This document shows positions 25,850 to 37,259 of a DNA stretch of 64,000 nucleotides, in pieces. Location of the stretch: NCBI GenBank assembly GCA_022316685.1, contig JAKJHU010001593.1, positions 1 to 64,000 of the forward strand, in the 5' to 3' direction. Position 1 is the first letter of the stretch. Each line of letters opens with the position of its first letter. A program made the translations under genes and the position numbers. Below the pieces are notes generated by a model. It did no database searches. It saw nothing but the letters and a program-made list of their open reading frames with translations, and had not been told where the DNA came from. Origin of the DNA: Progne subis subis (Eukaryota; Chordata; Aves; Passeriformes; Hirundinidae).

Positions 25850-26170
25850 CCCCTTGAAGGCCTTAGCAGGGGCTGGGATGTGACAGCTTTTATCTGGGAT
25901 CTGATACGGGCGTTGTTCTTTGTATTAAAAGTTTGCCGAGAGAGGCTTCACTGAAAATGACCCCGGCGTTATCACAGGGAGTAATATCCTGCTTTTATCA
26001 GGTGGAATAAATAAATAACAGCGGCTTCAGGCTGGGACTGAACGAGGTGACCCCGAGCTCGGGGCGTTACCTGCGAGGAAAAGGCGATTGAGGGGCAGGT
26101 GAAGCTGGAACGGAAAGTGCTCCCGGATTTCTTGCATAACCACGGAGTTGGATTCCTACTAATTATCTTA
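25850..26170. promoter_or_regulatory. Candidate conserved enhancer, about 19 kb upstream
   Basis: A single-copy block directly after the 23-bp array and an A-rich patch. It contains GTTGTTCTTTGTATTAAAAG (SOX/TCF-like), CAGCTTTTATCTGGGATCTG and GCGTTATCACAGGG (GATA-like, repeated as GCTTTTATCAGG) and GGTGATTACAACC. Motif density and non-repetitive character suggest regulation. Confidence 0.35.
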
Positions 26171-27417
26171 TGTAACAGGAATGGGAGGGAATTTGGCTCC
26201 TTCTGGGTTTGAAAAACTCTTTGCCAAACACCTCGGTGATTTTTGTCCGGAAAATTCCGCTCGGGTGATGCTCCTGACATGATTTTCTCACCTTGACCCT
26301 TGAGCCATCCTGCCAAAAATAAACCCCAAAAACACCTTTGGGAGCCCCTTCCGTGGGATCTCCCTGGTGCTTTTCCCACCTGGAGCCCCCAGGCTGCTCC
26401 TCCACAAATCCAGACTGAAAGTGATGGTGGAGCATGGATGGCACCGCTGGGAATCCCCAGGATTGGAATTTCAGTGGGATCCACAGGGAGCGCCGAGGAT
26501 CAGCTCTGAGCACCGAGGAGCTGCAGGTGACGGATGGCAAAGTGGGAATATCAGTTCGTGTTCATCTGGGCAGTCTGAACTGGAAAAGGAAATTCCCTGA
26601 GAAGAGACATGAGCTCGGATCTGGAGCTTAAATATTTATTTCTAAAATTTTATAACCAAAATAGTTGATTTTTTTTTTTTTTTTTTTTTTTAAAGTTCTG
26701 ATATTCGTTTTCTCAACGTTTTTCCATGAAAGACAGTAACTTCTTCAGGGAAGTGTAACCAAAACCTCCAGATTTCTGCCCCAAACCAGTCTGGAGCAGC
26801 CTTCCCAACAATGCAATCGTCCCAGGGGTTGTGTTTTCCTCCTCCTTAGCAAACAGCAGGCCAAAAAAGTGGGGGAAAAAAAAAAATTAAAATCACCAAT
26901 TAAAAAAAAAAAAAAAAAAATTAAAAATAGGAGTTCCTGCCATCCGTGGTGTATTTTTCCTTTGGAAACTGGCCACCCCAAGCACACACAGGGCTCTGTG
27001 TGAGCCTCCCTCGCCCTCCAGGAGGGAGCAGAGCAGGAAAAGTGCCCGTGCTTGGATGGGATGTGCGAGGGGAGGGCTCGGGGCAGGCTCTGGGGCTCAG
27101 CCCCTCTCTCTGCCGCCTTTCCAGCAGGTTCTGCTCGGCGGGGCCAGCTCCTCATTAGAGCAGCACCCCCTGCTCGGCCTTCTAAGGTTTCACGAGGGAA
27201 GTTGTCTTGCCCCATTTCCTGAGCTCCGCGCTCCAGCGGAGAGCGGGGATTCCAAGGGGAGGAAAGGACATGTAATTTAATCATCTTTATTGGATTCTGG
27301 GCCAGGGAGGGGGCAGAGCACCAGCAGCCCTGTCCTGTCCTCCTCTCTTGATTTTCTCCTCTCTTCCAGTGGCCGCAGAGGGGATTTCACAGCAGAGGCA
27401 GCAAAAAAAAAGGGACG
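26171..27417. other. Upstream non-coding DNA, nothing recognised
   Basis: Contains T/A homopolymers at 26,669-26,692 and 26,875-26,928. No gene-like frame. Confidence 0.5.
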
Positions 27418-28002
27418 GTCCTAAAAGATCATGGAGTCATGGGATTTTTGTCCCAATTTATGGCCCTAAAAGGTCATGGAGTCACGGGATTTTTGTCCCA
27501 ATTTATGGTCCTAAAAGGTCATGGAGTGATGGGATTTTTGTCCTAATTTACGGTCCTAAAAGATCCTGGAGTGATGGGATTTTTGTCCTAATTTATCGTC
27601 CTAAAAGATCCTGGAGTGATGGGATTTTTGTCCTAATTTAGTGTCCTAAAAGATCCTGGAGTGATGGGATTTTTGTCCTAATTTATCGTCCTAAAAGATC
27701 CTGGAGTGGTGGGATCTTTGTCCTAATTTACTGTCCTAAAAGATCCTGGAGTGTTGGGATTTTTGTCCTAATTTACTGTCCTAAAAGATCCTGGAGTGTT
27801 GGGATTTTTGTCCTAATTTAGTGTCCTAAAAGATCCTGGAGTGATGGGATCTTTGTCCTAATTTATCGTCCTAAAAGATCCTGGAGTGATGGGATTTTTG
27901 TCCTAATTTATCGTCCTAAAAGATCCTGGAGTGATGGGATTTTTGTCCTAATTTATCGTCCTAAAAGATCCTGGAGTGATGGGATTTTTGTCCTAATTTA
28001 TG
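27418..28002. repeat. 45-bp minisatellite, 13 copies
   Basis: Thirteen exact-length units, GTCCTAAAAGATCCTGGAGT then GATGGGATTTTTGTCCTAAT plus TTATC. The first three units carry AT(C/G)ATGGAGT variants. The period is divisible by three, so one frame shows a 15-residue repeat. It lacks a protein context and is rejected as coding. Confidence 0.96.
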
Positions 28003-29488
28003 GATTTTTCAAGAGCAGGAGCTGTTGTTTCAGTCTCAGGCAGATCCATGTCTCTCCATGGGTTTGTTCATGACCAATTTGTGATTAAAAATTGTGATTT
28101 TTAATGCATTTGGTGACGGGAAAGGGAATCCCATCCTTCCAAAGGGTGTTTGGGAGTGGGGTAAGAGGCTGGTGGGGCGGAATCAGTGAAAGTGGGGAAG
28201 GAAAACGTGGAATTTTACCAATTGCTAGTGCTTTTTGGGAATCCAAGGAGGGCGGGCCACCTCCACCAGGAGTGTCCTGGGCACGGCTCTGCCCAGCTCC
28301 CACTTCCAGAGGGCAGGGGAGAGCTTCCCCCATCCAAGGGAGAAAGTTAGAAGAGCAAAAATCGGGAAATTTTTTGGAAACTAGAGATGATGAGGGGAAA
28401 AAAAAAAAAAAAAAAAATCTGAAAATTCTTCATTCCTTGGTAATGACTCAAAAGTTTGATTGTTTTTTCTTATCCCTGCTGGGCAAAACTGATGGGAATG
28501 CACTGAAGGGCACCAGAACTCTTCATTCTCACGGCTGAGGACTCCTGCCCTGCCAGGAGCTGCTCGTGCCAGCTCTGCCCGCACAAATTCCCAGTTTTTA
28601 GTTAATTTAAATCGCCGCTGACCCACTGACGCCAACAAAGCCCGGCTTTCCCAGCCTCGCCTTTCTCATCCTGCACGCTCAGCTGTGACCTCACAGCTTC
28701 AGAGATATTAAACCAGGCTCAGTGGGGCTTTAATTCAGATGAAATCAAACTCGGGATTTTTTTTAATAAATCCGTTTCGTGGCTGGAGCAGCGAATATTT
28801 GGGACCTGGAGACCCCGGCTTCGCTCCCTCTCCCCGTGGCTTGGAGTTATTATTTTCCTGGCTATGAAAAGCTCCCGTGGAGGATGGGAGGGGGTTTATA
28901 AGGCACTAATGGGTTTCTCACCTCAGAGTGGTTCCAGTTTTTTTTCTCCCTGGGATGGGATGGTTTCCATTATGTCGTTAATGGGCGGGAGCTGCTCCCG
29001 AAGTGGAGCTGAGAGGGTCCAGGAGCTCTGGGGACAATCAGGGGACACGGAGCCAGCCCAGGGGGTTTTGGGGAGAAAATCATCTTGCGGAAATAACTTT
29101 CCCAAATGCCCCTTTTTTGTCCCCCACGAGGGAATTTGTGCGCTTGGAGAAGGCGCTCTGTGGCTGCAGCTGGGGCGGGTGGGGATGATGTGGGGCATTT
29201 TGGGGGTTGCACATCCCAATCAAGGCTTGAGCAGCTGTTTTTTGGGGGGGTTTGCAGGTGCAGATCCACCCTCCCTCACTCATCCTGCTGCTGGAAAGGA
29301 GGGAAGACGGGCTGGAAAAATCCCATTTTGGGGACAGGGACGTGAGGCGGCAAACCAGCGCAGTGTCACCTCCGGGAGATTTGGGGAGACCTTGTGGGAA
29401 TGCTGAGGGGGATGTGCTTATCCTAGGACATCTCTGGGGTCCTTCCCATCCTTTCCCACTGCCATGGGGAGTAGGGATGCTTTTGTGC
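28003..29488. other. Upstream non-coding DNA
   Basis: No gene. The interval 28,600-28,800 (CGCCAACAAAGCCCGG, CTTTAATTCAGATGAAATC, TTTTAATAAATCCG) is a weak regulatory candidate. Confidence 0.45.
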
Positions 29489-29812
29489 AAGCTTGAAAAC
29501 CCCACAGGGCTTGAAAACCCCACAATGCCTGAAAACCCCACAATGCCTGAAAACCCCAAAACACTTGAAAACCCCACAATGTTTTGAAAGCCCGTAATGC
29601 TTGAAAACCCCACAATGTCTGAAAACCCCACAATGCCTGAAAACCCCAAAACACTTGAAAACCCCACAATGTTTTGAAAGCCCGTAATGCTTGAAAACCC
29701 CACAATGTCTGAAAACCCCACAATGCCTGAAAACCCCGAAACACTTGAAAACCCCACAATGTTTTGAAAGCCCGTAATGCTTGAAAACCCCACAATGCTT
29801 GGAAACCCCTGG
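29489..29812. repeat. 18-bp minisatellite with 90-bp higher-order repeat
   Basis: The basic unit is AAAACCCCACAATGCCTG-like (18 bp). Five variant units form a 90-bp block marked by GTTTTGAAAGCCCGTAATG at 29,581, 29,671 and 29,761. The blocks are nearly identical while units within a block differ, which is classic higher-order structure. Confidence 0.93.
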
Positions 29813-30625
29813 AGGCACCTTCCAGGCTGTGAAAGCAGCTGCAGGTGCCAGGGAAAATCATCACAGAAGGGTTTTTCCCCCGCACCTGCCGGCAGAAGAA
29901 GAAGCTGTACGTTGTGTTTTCGGGGGGAAGCCGCCGCATCCTGGAGTTTGGCTGCTGAGGGAGGCAGGAAGAAATGACAAATTAATTCCTTTTCCCTCCC
30001 TTCACCTCTGGATTCAGGGAGTGCAGGATCCAAATCGTTATTTTGCAGCCCCCTCCACGCCTGGCTCGGGCCGCGTCGCCTGAGTTTTGGTCACAAAAAT
30101 GATCCCACAGAGGAATTCTGGTGGAAGGAGGCAACCCCGAGCCTGCCCCAGCGTGTTCCAGCTGCAGGGGGAGGAAAGGAAGAGGAGGGAGGGATGAAGG
30201 TCACCTTCCTCACCTTCCTCACCTTCCTCACCTTCCTCACCTTCCTCACCTCCGCCAAGGCCGCACATCCATCCCACCCAGGGCCCGGCCCGAGATCCTT
30301 TGGAGTCATTATCGCACCGGGCTGCCAAAGGTTAGGGAGGAAAGATCTCTTCGGAAGTCTTTGCCCACTAATTGACGGCCAGGAGCGGAAGGAAGGATGG
30401 AGGGAGAAAAAAGGAAAAGGCCCCAGCGCCGTTTGCGGCCCGCGGGACGGAGCGGGTCGGGGTTGGAGCAGGAGGGAAATCAGATCCGGCAGGAGCAGGG
30501 GGCTCCTTCCAGCCTCCTGGAAAAGGTTTCCCAGCATCATTAGGAAGGATGAAAAGAGCTAAAGGCTGTGCCAGGGCACGGGAGGGGTGGACATGCAGGC
30601 TCATGGAGCGTGACAGGCTCCTGCA
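29813..30625. other. Upstream non-coding DNA with a short 10-bp tandem
   Basis: Single-copy sequence. The one repeat is (CACCTTCCTC)5 at about 30,201-30,251. No gene recognised. Confidence 0.6.
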
Positions 30626-30639
30626 GGATGCTCCAGGCC

Positions 30640-31465
30640 CTCCGAGCACACCAGGAGCTCCAAGGGGGTCAGAGTTATCCCTCAGGAGAAAACTGCTGCT
30701 TCCAGCCCCTCTGAGCCACACCAGGAGGATCAAAATTGTCCCTCAGGAGAAAACTGCTGCTTCCAGCCCCTCTGAGCCACACCAGGAGGATCAAAATTGT
30801 CCCTCAGGAGAAAACTGCTGCTTCCAGCCCCTCTGAGCCACACCACGAGGATCAAAATTGTCCCTCAGGAGAAAACTGCTGCTTCCAGCCCCTCTGAGCC
30901 ACACCACGAGGATCAAAATTGTCCCTCAGGAGAAAACTGCTGCTTCCAGCCCCTCTGAGCCACACCAGGAGGATCAAAATTGTCCCTCAGGAGAAAACTG
31001 CTGCTTCCAACCCCTCTGAGCCACACCAGGAGGATCAAAATTGTCCCTCAGGAGAAAACTGCTGCTTCCAACCCCTCTGAGCCACACCAGGAGGATCAAA
31101 ATTGTCCCTCAGGAGAAAACTGCTGCTTCCAGCCCCTCTGAGCCACAGCATGAGGATCAAAATTGTCCCCCAAGGCACAGCTGCTGCTTCCAACTCCTCT
31201 GAGCTACACCAGAAGCTCCAGGAGGGTCAGAATTGTCCCTCAGGAGAAACCTGCTGCTTCCAACCCCTCTGAGCCACATCAGGAGTTCCAGGAGGGTCAG
31301 AGTTCTCCCCTAAGAGAAAACTGCTGCTTCCAGCCCCTCTGAGCCACCCCAGGAGCTCCAGGAGAATGAAAATTTTCCCTCAGGGGACAGCTGCTGCTTC
31401 CAACCCTTCTGAGCCACCCCAGGAGCTCCAGGAGGGTCAGAGCTGTCCCCAGGAGCAGATGCTGC
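30640..31465. repeat. 61-bp minisatellite, about 13 copies
   Basis: The unit contains GGATCAAAATTGTCCCTCAG, GAGAAAACTGCTGCTTCCAG and CCCCTCTGAGCCACACCAG. Central copies (30,660-31,140) are almost identical; copies at both edges are diverged (AGCTCCAGGAGGGTCAGAG variants). Homogenised centre and decayed edges are typical of unequal exchange. Confidence 0.95.
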
Positions 31466-31864
31466 ACCCCTCGTCGTGCCTGCACTGGGGCCACTCTGAT
31501 AAACCCCACAGAGGAGTGCTCAAAGCAGGAGCGGGTGAGAACCGTGTCCCCAGGGTCTGGGGCTCGGCCGGAGCCAGGAGGAAGCTCTGGAATCGCGGCT
31601 TGCCTCGGGCACAGCCAGGATTCACTGCAGGCTCAGCACAGCCTGGAGCCCAGCCCAGCCCTGCCTTTCCATGACCCCCATCTGGAGCAGGAGCAGCTTC
31701 TTGGGACAGAGGTTTTCCAGCAGTTCTCCTCCCCTGCAGCCCCTCAGCCCGGTGTTTCTGTACCCTGCGCACCAGGCCGTGGTACCCAGGAAAAGCTCAG
31801 CGCCGGGTGCTCCCGAGGGGCTGGAGAGGAGATTTCGCCTGCTGCTCAGCCCTGTGCTGGAGGG

Positions 31865-32241
31865 TGTCACCCTGGTTTTTCTGAGTTTTTTTAAAGCCTT
31901 TTGATTGTTCATAAAATGGAGTCAGACCTTTTAGCTACTGCACAACATTAGGAGCAGTTTCTACCTTTTTCTCACACATGTAAAACAAATCCTTTGTTTT
32001 TCATTCTCTGTCCTTTGTTTGCATATTTCTAACCTGAAAACAATTGTAACTGACAGCTGGTCTGGCCATTTGGCTGGGAGGTGATAACTCCAGAAGCCAA
32101 TACACAGCCAGACCCACAGATGGATAAAAAGTAAGAGATAAACAGGCAGAGGAACTCTCAGCCTTGTGCTCTCTGAGAGGAACCCTCTGCCCTGCGAAAA
32201 TCTCTCATGTCCGTGTGATTGCTTTGCGTACCCCAGTCACA
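31865..32241 (+). mobile_element. Solo LTR (ERVK-like), 6-bp target-site duplication
   Basis: A 377-bp element starting TGTCACCC and ending AGTCACA, flanked on both sides by GGAGGG (31,859-31,864 and 32,242-32,247). It carries a TATA-like GGATAAAAAGTAAG at about 32,121-32,134. It is homologous along its length to the minus-strand element at 55,841-56,243. TG..CA ends, 6-bp duplications and absence of internal genes identify a solo LTR. Six-base duplications are usual for class II (beta-like) endogenous retroviruses. Confidence 0.88.
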
Positions 32242-32640
32242 GGAGGGGAAGGAATCCCTGCCGTGGCCGTGACCTCCCGGCCCAGGCGAGGAGGTGCCCA
32301 GAAATGAGAGGCAGCTGCAGAATTCGCCTCCTCCCGGGAGCGGCTGAGGCCAGAGCAGCTCGAGGTGACCCGGGGCAGGAAGGGAACCACGCAGGTGTCA
32401 CTGCAGGACCGGCCCGTGTCAGCATTTACAGCAGAGCGGGGAATTTCGGGTTTCCCAATCACGGCTTTGCAAAGCAAACAGGCGATTCCTGCCATTCTCT
32501 AACCTCTCCTTAACCTCTCGCTCTGGCTTCCAGATCCAGGAGAAAACGCAGCGGGAAGAGCCGAGCTGCTCTGCTGCAGAGTGAGTTCTTCAGCAGCTTT
32601 GCTGGGTGGTGCAATGCCCATCCTGGGTGATAATTCCTCA
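32242..32640. other. Non-coding DNA right of the solo LTR
   Basis: Single-copy sequence with no recognised feature. Confidence 0.5.
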
Positions 32641-32649
32641 CGGAATTAT

Positions 32650-33240
32650 CATCACTGTTACGTTGGTAAGAAAGGAAATAAACCCCCAGAATGATGTTTG
32701 GGGCTGACAGGATTCGCCCAGATCACCTGGCTAAAGTCAGGAACACTCCTGAGCGACCGGGAACAGCCTGAGGCTGGAGCCCAGTTGCCTCCATGCCTCT
32801 CTCTAACCACCAGACGACCCACCCTGTGTGAGCAAACGGAATAAAATCTGAACGAAAACAAAAATCCGGCTTGAGAAATGTGCTCCGCGCAGAACCAGAA
32901 TGTTCAGCGCGGAGAAAAAGGATGCAGTCCAACGCTTTACTTCCAGGCAAACATTTCAAAATGGACTTATAATGTAGCCTTTCATTTCGGTTTTATATGA
33001 AGGTTTTACTTCAACTTGTAATGAAGATGGAAAAATCCCAGGTTGCCGTGGCTCCTGGCGCTCTGCCTAATGCACTCCAATCTTTTTCCCCTAATAAAGG
33101 AGATTTCTGAAAACTCCCCTAGAAAAAGGGGAAGAGTTAAAGACCCCATAAACCACTGTAGGACCAGGAATATGATTTCCATGTAAATCAAGTTGACCGT
33201 CATGGATAGGTAATTACGTTCATTTTTTTTTCTCCTCATC
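32650..33240. promoter_or_regulatory. Candidate conserved enhancer, about 26 kb upstream
   Basis: A long stretch without repeats, of balanced composition: GAATGATGTTTGGGGCTGAC, ACGAAAACAAAAATCCGG, GGACTTATAATGTAGCC, ACTTCAACTTGTAATGAAG, CATGTAAATCAAGTTGACC and GGTAATTACG. Its distance upstream is similar to that of the mammalian E1 element (about 28 kb 5' of SOX9, active in node, notochord and gut). Orthology is only a hypothesis. Confidence 0.35.
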
Positions 33241-34837
33241 GATGAGGCCCAGAGTCCTGCTCTGGGTGATTCTCCTGGTAACAAGCAGGAAAATTCCCGG
33301 GGTAAGAAAATCCAGTGGAGATTTGGGAACAAATTCCCTCAGACTCTTTTCGGGATGTTCTCCTGCTGCTTGGAAATGCATCTCCCTTGCCGTGGAGGAG
33401 GAAATTTGGATAGCTGGGATGCTCCTGAGCCTTCAACTCCATCCCAGCTGGGATGGCCCCTCCTGGGTGGGATTCCAGCTGTGCCAGGGTCTGCTCAGCT
33501 GCCACTCCAGCAAAATTTGGGATAGCTCAGGGTGCTGAGCAGAGGCTGTGCCTGTGAGATGAGGAACGTTTGATCTAAATCCTGGGCTGGAGATGGGTTT
33601 GGGCAGTGAATTTTGGGCTGGGATGGGACATGGGCTGCTCCCAGCCGGGGTGGACACCTTGGAATGAGGGGATCTTTGGGGTGTCTTCCACCCAAACCAA
33701 GCCATGGTGATTTGATGATGATGATTTAATGATGATTTAATGATGATTTAATGATGATTTGATGATGATATCACAGGCAGAAAGCAGCTCGAAGGGGGAG
33801 AAGCTGCACCTTGGAGCCATCTCCTGACCCTTTGCAGATCCCTGGCCAAGCCAGGATCCAGCAATTCCCTTCTTCAGCTTCCTTCTCCTGACATCCTTGT
33901 TCTTCCTCCACAGCAGCAGAGGGGCTCTGGCCATTCCATTGTCCTCTCCAGGATGGATTTGCTTCCTGAATTTGGGGGCCTTCATCACTTCCTTGCAACT
34001 TCCTTGGAGATCTTGGTGGGACATGATCTGATCCGCTCAGAACTGGGGCTTTGGGGTTTTCTCCGAGGAGCCTGAGCTTGCTGGAATTCTGGGCATGGGC
34101 GGGCAGCGGGAACACTCAAAATCACCAGACGTGGTTCATAAATGGTTGTGATGTTCCTGTAGGTGGGAACCAGCGCACGGAGATGTGATAAATCCCTGGA
34201 GTTATCCTGGTCCTGAGGACAGCAGGGAAGTGCCGATGCTCTTGTTCTCTCCAGGCTTTCGGGGGATCCTTTTGAAGCCAGAGCTCCTTGGCTTTTCCGA
34301 CTGGTGGCTGCCTGCCAGCCCCATTTATTCCCAACATGTGGTTCTGATTTGAAAATGTCCAGATCTCGAAATCTTTAATCTTCTCACACCTCAGGATTTT
34401 TTGTTTTGGTTTGGTTTTGGGGAAGGCTGGACCATGGTGCTCGGGATAATGGTTAAAAAGCAACACAGACAGTTTAACTGGGGGAAAAAAAAAAAAAAAA
34501 AAAAAAGAGAGAGAGAAAAGAAGAAAGAGAAACTAAAATTATTTATTAAAAATAAAAAAAAATAAAAAAATCCAGCTGGCACTTTTCTGGTCTCAAAGGT
34601 GCAGCGTGGAAACTCGGGGATGCTTTTGTTTGTATCAGCTCCGTAATCCCTGATGAAATGCCGGGAATTTAGTGATGAGAAGGATGCTGACAGATCCCTC
34701 CAGATGGCAAAAAATTAAATATTTTTAAGATTGAAGGAAGCTGTCTGCCCAGAGGCTTGAATCCAACCCAGTTCTGGTGTAAACTGGAAGGACTGGGTGC
34801 CCCCCCTGGGCAGGATCAGCAGGGCAGGGAGGCTTTT
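33241..34837. other. Upstream non-coding DNA
   Basis: No gene. Simple sequence: (GATGATTTAAT)n-like at 33,708-33,770, A-rich 34,480-34,570. Confidence 0.5.
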
Positions 34838-35012
34838 CTGGGATTTGGGAAGGTCCCTGGATCCCTCCAGGGATTTGGGAAGGTCCCTGGATCTCTCCTG
34901 TTGTTTGGGAAGGTCCCTGCATCACTCCAGCGGTTTGGGAAGGTCACTTGATCTCCCCTGGGGTTTGGGAAGGTCCCTGGATCTCTCCTGGGGTTGGGAA
35001 GGTGACCTGGTC
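34838..35012. repeat. 30-bp minisatellite, about six copies
   Basis: The unit GGTTTGGGAAGGTCCCTGGA plus TCTCTCCTGG repeats with substitutions at the 3' half of each unit. Confidence 0.92.
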
Positions 35013-35060
35013 CCTGTCCTGCTGCTGCCTGGCTGACACGGAGATGCTGAGAGGGGATAA

Positions 35061-35235
35061 ATCATGGAATCATGGAATGGGTTGGGTTGGAAGGGACCTT
35101 AGGGCTCATCCTGTTCCACAGGTTGTCCCAAGCTGGCCTTGGACGCTCCCAAGGATGGAGCAGCCAGAGCTTCTCTGGAAAACTGTTCCAGGGAAGAATT
35201 TCCTGCTAATTACAAATCCGAACCTGCCTTCCATT
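35061..35235 (-). mobile_element. CR1 LINE fragment (3' end)
   Basis: Begins ATCATGGAATCATGGAATGG followed by GTTGGAAGGGACCTTAGGGC, the reverse complement of the CR1 3' terminus. It continues with the CR1 motifs CTGGCCTTGGACGCTCCCAA and CTTCTCTGGAAAACTGTTCC and AGAATTTCCTGCTAATTAC. 5'-truncated, as is usual for CR1. Confidence 0.88.
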
Positions 35236-35305
35236 AATTCACATCCGCAGGGACGTTGAAGCTGTGTTGGTGCAGCCACGGGGACACAGCAGCCGGGGTG
35301 GAATC

Positions 35306-35430
35306 CCAGGATCGTGGAACAGTTTGGGTTGGAGTAGACCTTTAAATTCCTGAATTCCAGCCCTCCTGCAAGGAGCAGGGACATCTTCGACTCAGCCAGG
35401 TCACCAGAGCCCCGTCCAGCAGCTTCCAGC
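35306..35430 (-). mobile_element. CR1 LINE fragment, second copy
   Basis: CCCAGGATCGTGGAACAGTT then TGGGTTGGAGTAGACCTTTA, followed by CTGCAAGGAGCAGGGACATC and AGCCCCGTCCAGC match a CR1 3' end in reverse orientation. More diverged than the neighbouring copy. Confidence 0.75.
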
Positions 35431-36608
35431 CAGGATGTGCCAGCAGGAGTGGGGTGGGAGGGAAGAGCTCTACCCCTGTTCCCACCTAACCCTGGGATTG
35501 GGGCTGCTGCCTCTCCCTCCTCCCCATCCCTGGGGCTCTCCTTGGAGCACGAGGGCTTTTCCAGGTCTCCCTGTGCACCAGGAGTTAAGGGGATGCCGCA
35601 GCTGGGAGGATGAGAGCAGCTGATGAAGGTTGGAGGGGATCACGTTCCCGTTGCAGACTCATTAAAATGCAGCCTCCAGTCCCACAGCGTGCAAAGTAAA
35701 GAAAAAGCACAAAATTCCCGCTTTTTCCCCCCCTCCAGGAGCGAAGCCGAGTGAGCACCAAATCCATGGGGACGTGGAATAACCCATCTTTGCTGCACAG
35801 AGCTGGGAAAGCCCCATCAACCCAGAGCTGCTCCGGGGGGCTTTACTGGGAGCACTGGGAGGGGGATCTGGAGGAGCTGGGCTGGCCTGGCCCGCTTTGG
35901 GAAGCACTTTGGGGTTCTCCCTGTTCCAAGGGGGACTGGGAGCACCCTCAGTGCTCCCCACGGGATCGTGCTGGATCCAGAGGGACAGGACCTGCAGCAA
36001 ACCCGACGGGTCCTGGCAGGGGATGTCAGGGCACCGCAGGAAGGGACGTGGCGCGGCTCACCGAGGGCACTGGGATTTCAGAAGGAACCAGAAGAGCCTT
36101 GTGGTTCCCTCCCAGCCCAGGATATTCCATGGTTCCATGAGTTTATTGCTGTTTCCACCACCAGAGTCCTGCGGGGCTCTCATCTCCCCGAGGCAGAGGT
36201 GACCACGTCCATGAATTTTTTTTTTGGTGTCCTGGTACCTGAGGATTCCTTTTGCCAAAATGGGCGGAATGCTGCCATTCCTGGGCCTTTAACGCCACCT
36301 ATCCCTGAGCATTCCCGGGAAAGGAGGTCGCTCCTTATCTGGTGACTCAGAGCCCGCAGCTCCCCGTGGATCAGCTGGATCAGCCTGCCCAACCTCGAGT
36401 TTCACTTCGATTCGTTTGTTTTCCTTTTCTTTTCAGCTTTATTTTTCTCTCCTCGGCAGCTCATTAGCATCTTCCCTTTTCCTCGCTTGCTTTTTTCCCC
36501 TCCCCACCCCGGCTTTCTTCTGGAACCCAGAAGGATCTCACTGTGGGCTGCCAAATGATTTCTATCTCAGTGAAAGAGAACTTGCTATTTCCTGAAAACC
36601 TACCGCTG

Positions 36609-36653
<45 letters not shown>

Positions 36654-37255
36654 CCCCCTCAGATCCTTTCTGAGAATTGACACAAATCCAGGTAACTTGA
36701 TAAGGAAGGCAGTGAAAATGGATTCTGCTTGGCAGAGGTGCATCAAGAAGGGCAGCAGAGTTTGGGAGCTTGGGAATTGTCTCTGCCCAGACCCAGCTTT
36801 TAAATTCCCTCCCCAGTGCCAGATTTTTGCAGGGGAGCAGTGGCAAAAGAAGTGGCTCTGAAGTTTTCCACTTGTATGAGGGTTGGGTTTTTTTGTTTTT
36901 TTGTTTTTTGTGTTTTTTTTTTTTTGGTGGGGGGAGGGTTTTTGGTTTTTGGTATTTTAGACATTGGGAGAAAACTCTGGGGTGACAGCGTTGGGTCAGC
37001 ACAGTTTGATGTGGTTTCCCTCCCAGCTGTGGGTACTGGGGGTGGCTTTAACCCAACCTCCCTCTCCCACCCTCCATCCCGCCCTTCACCCCATAATATC
37101 CCAAAAAACCACTGCCATGGCCGTTAATCCCAGTGAAATTCCCAGTTTAACCATTGCCCTGTGTCCCAGGAGCTGGGGTGGGCACCGACCTCCTCTGGCT
37201 GCCGTTCCCAAAGCGCCTCCAGTGCCGTGGGGATGTCACCATCCCAGGGAACACC
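35431..37255. other. Upstream non-coding DNA with a (CT)n microsatellite
   Basis: No gene. A pure dinucleotide run (TC)n of about 18 units lies at 36,613-36,650. A T/G-rich patch lies at 36,885-36,955. Confidence 0.55.
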
Positions 37256-37259
37256 GGGA

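Noticed and set aside
27348..27641. Frame with a 15-residue repeat (PKRSWSDGIFVLIY-like)
   Set aside because: Arises because the 45-bp minisatellite period is divisible by three; it ends at a stop within the array while the array continues.
29080..30033. Minus-strand 317-codon frame with GFSSITGFQNIVGFS-like repeats
   Set aside because: Translation of the 18/90-bp array, whose period is a multiple of three.
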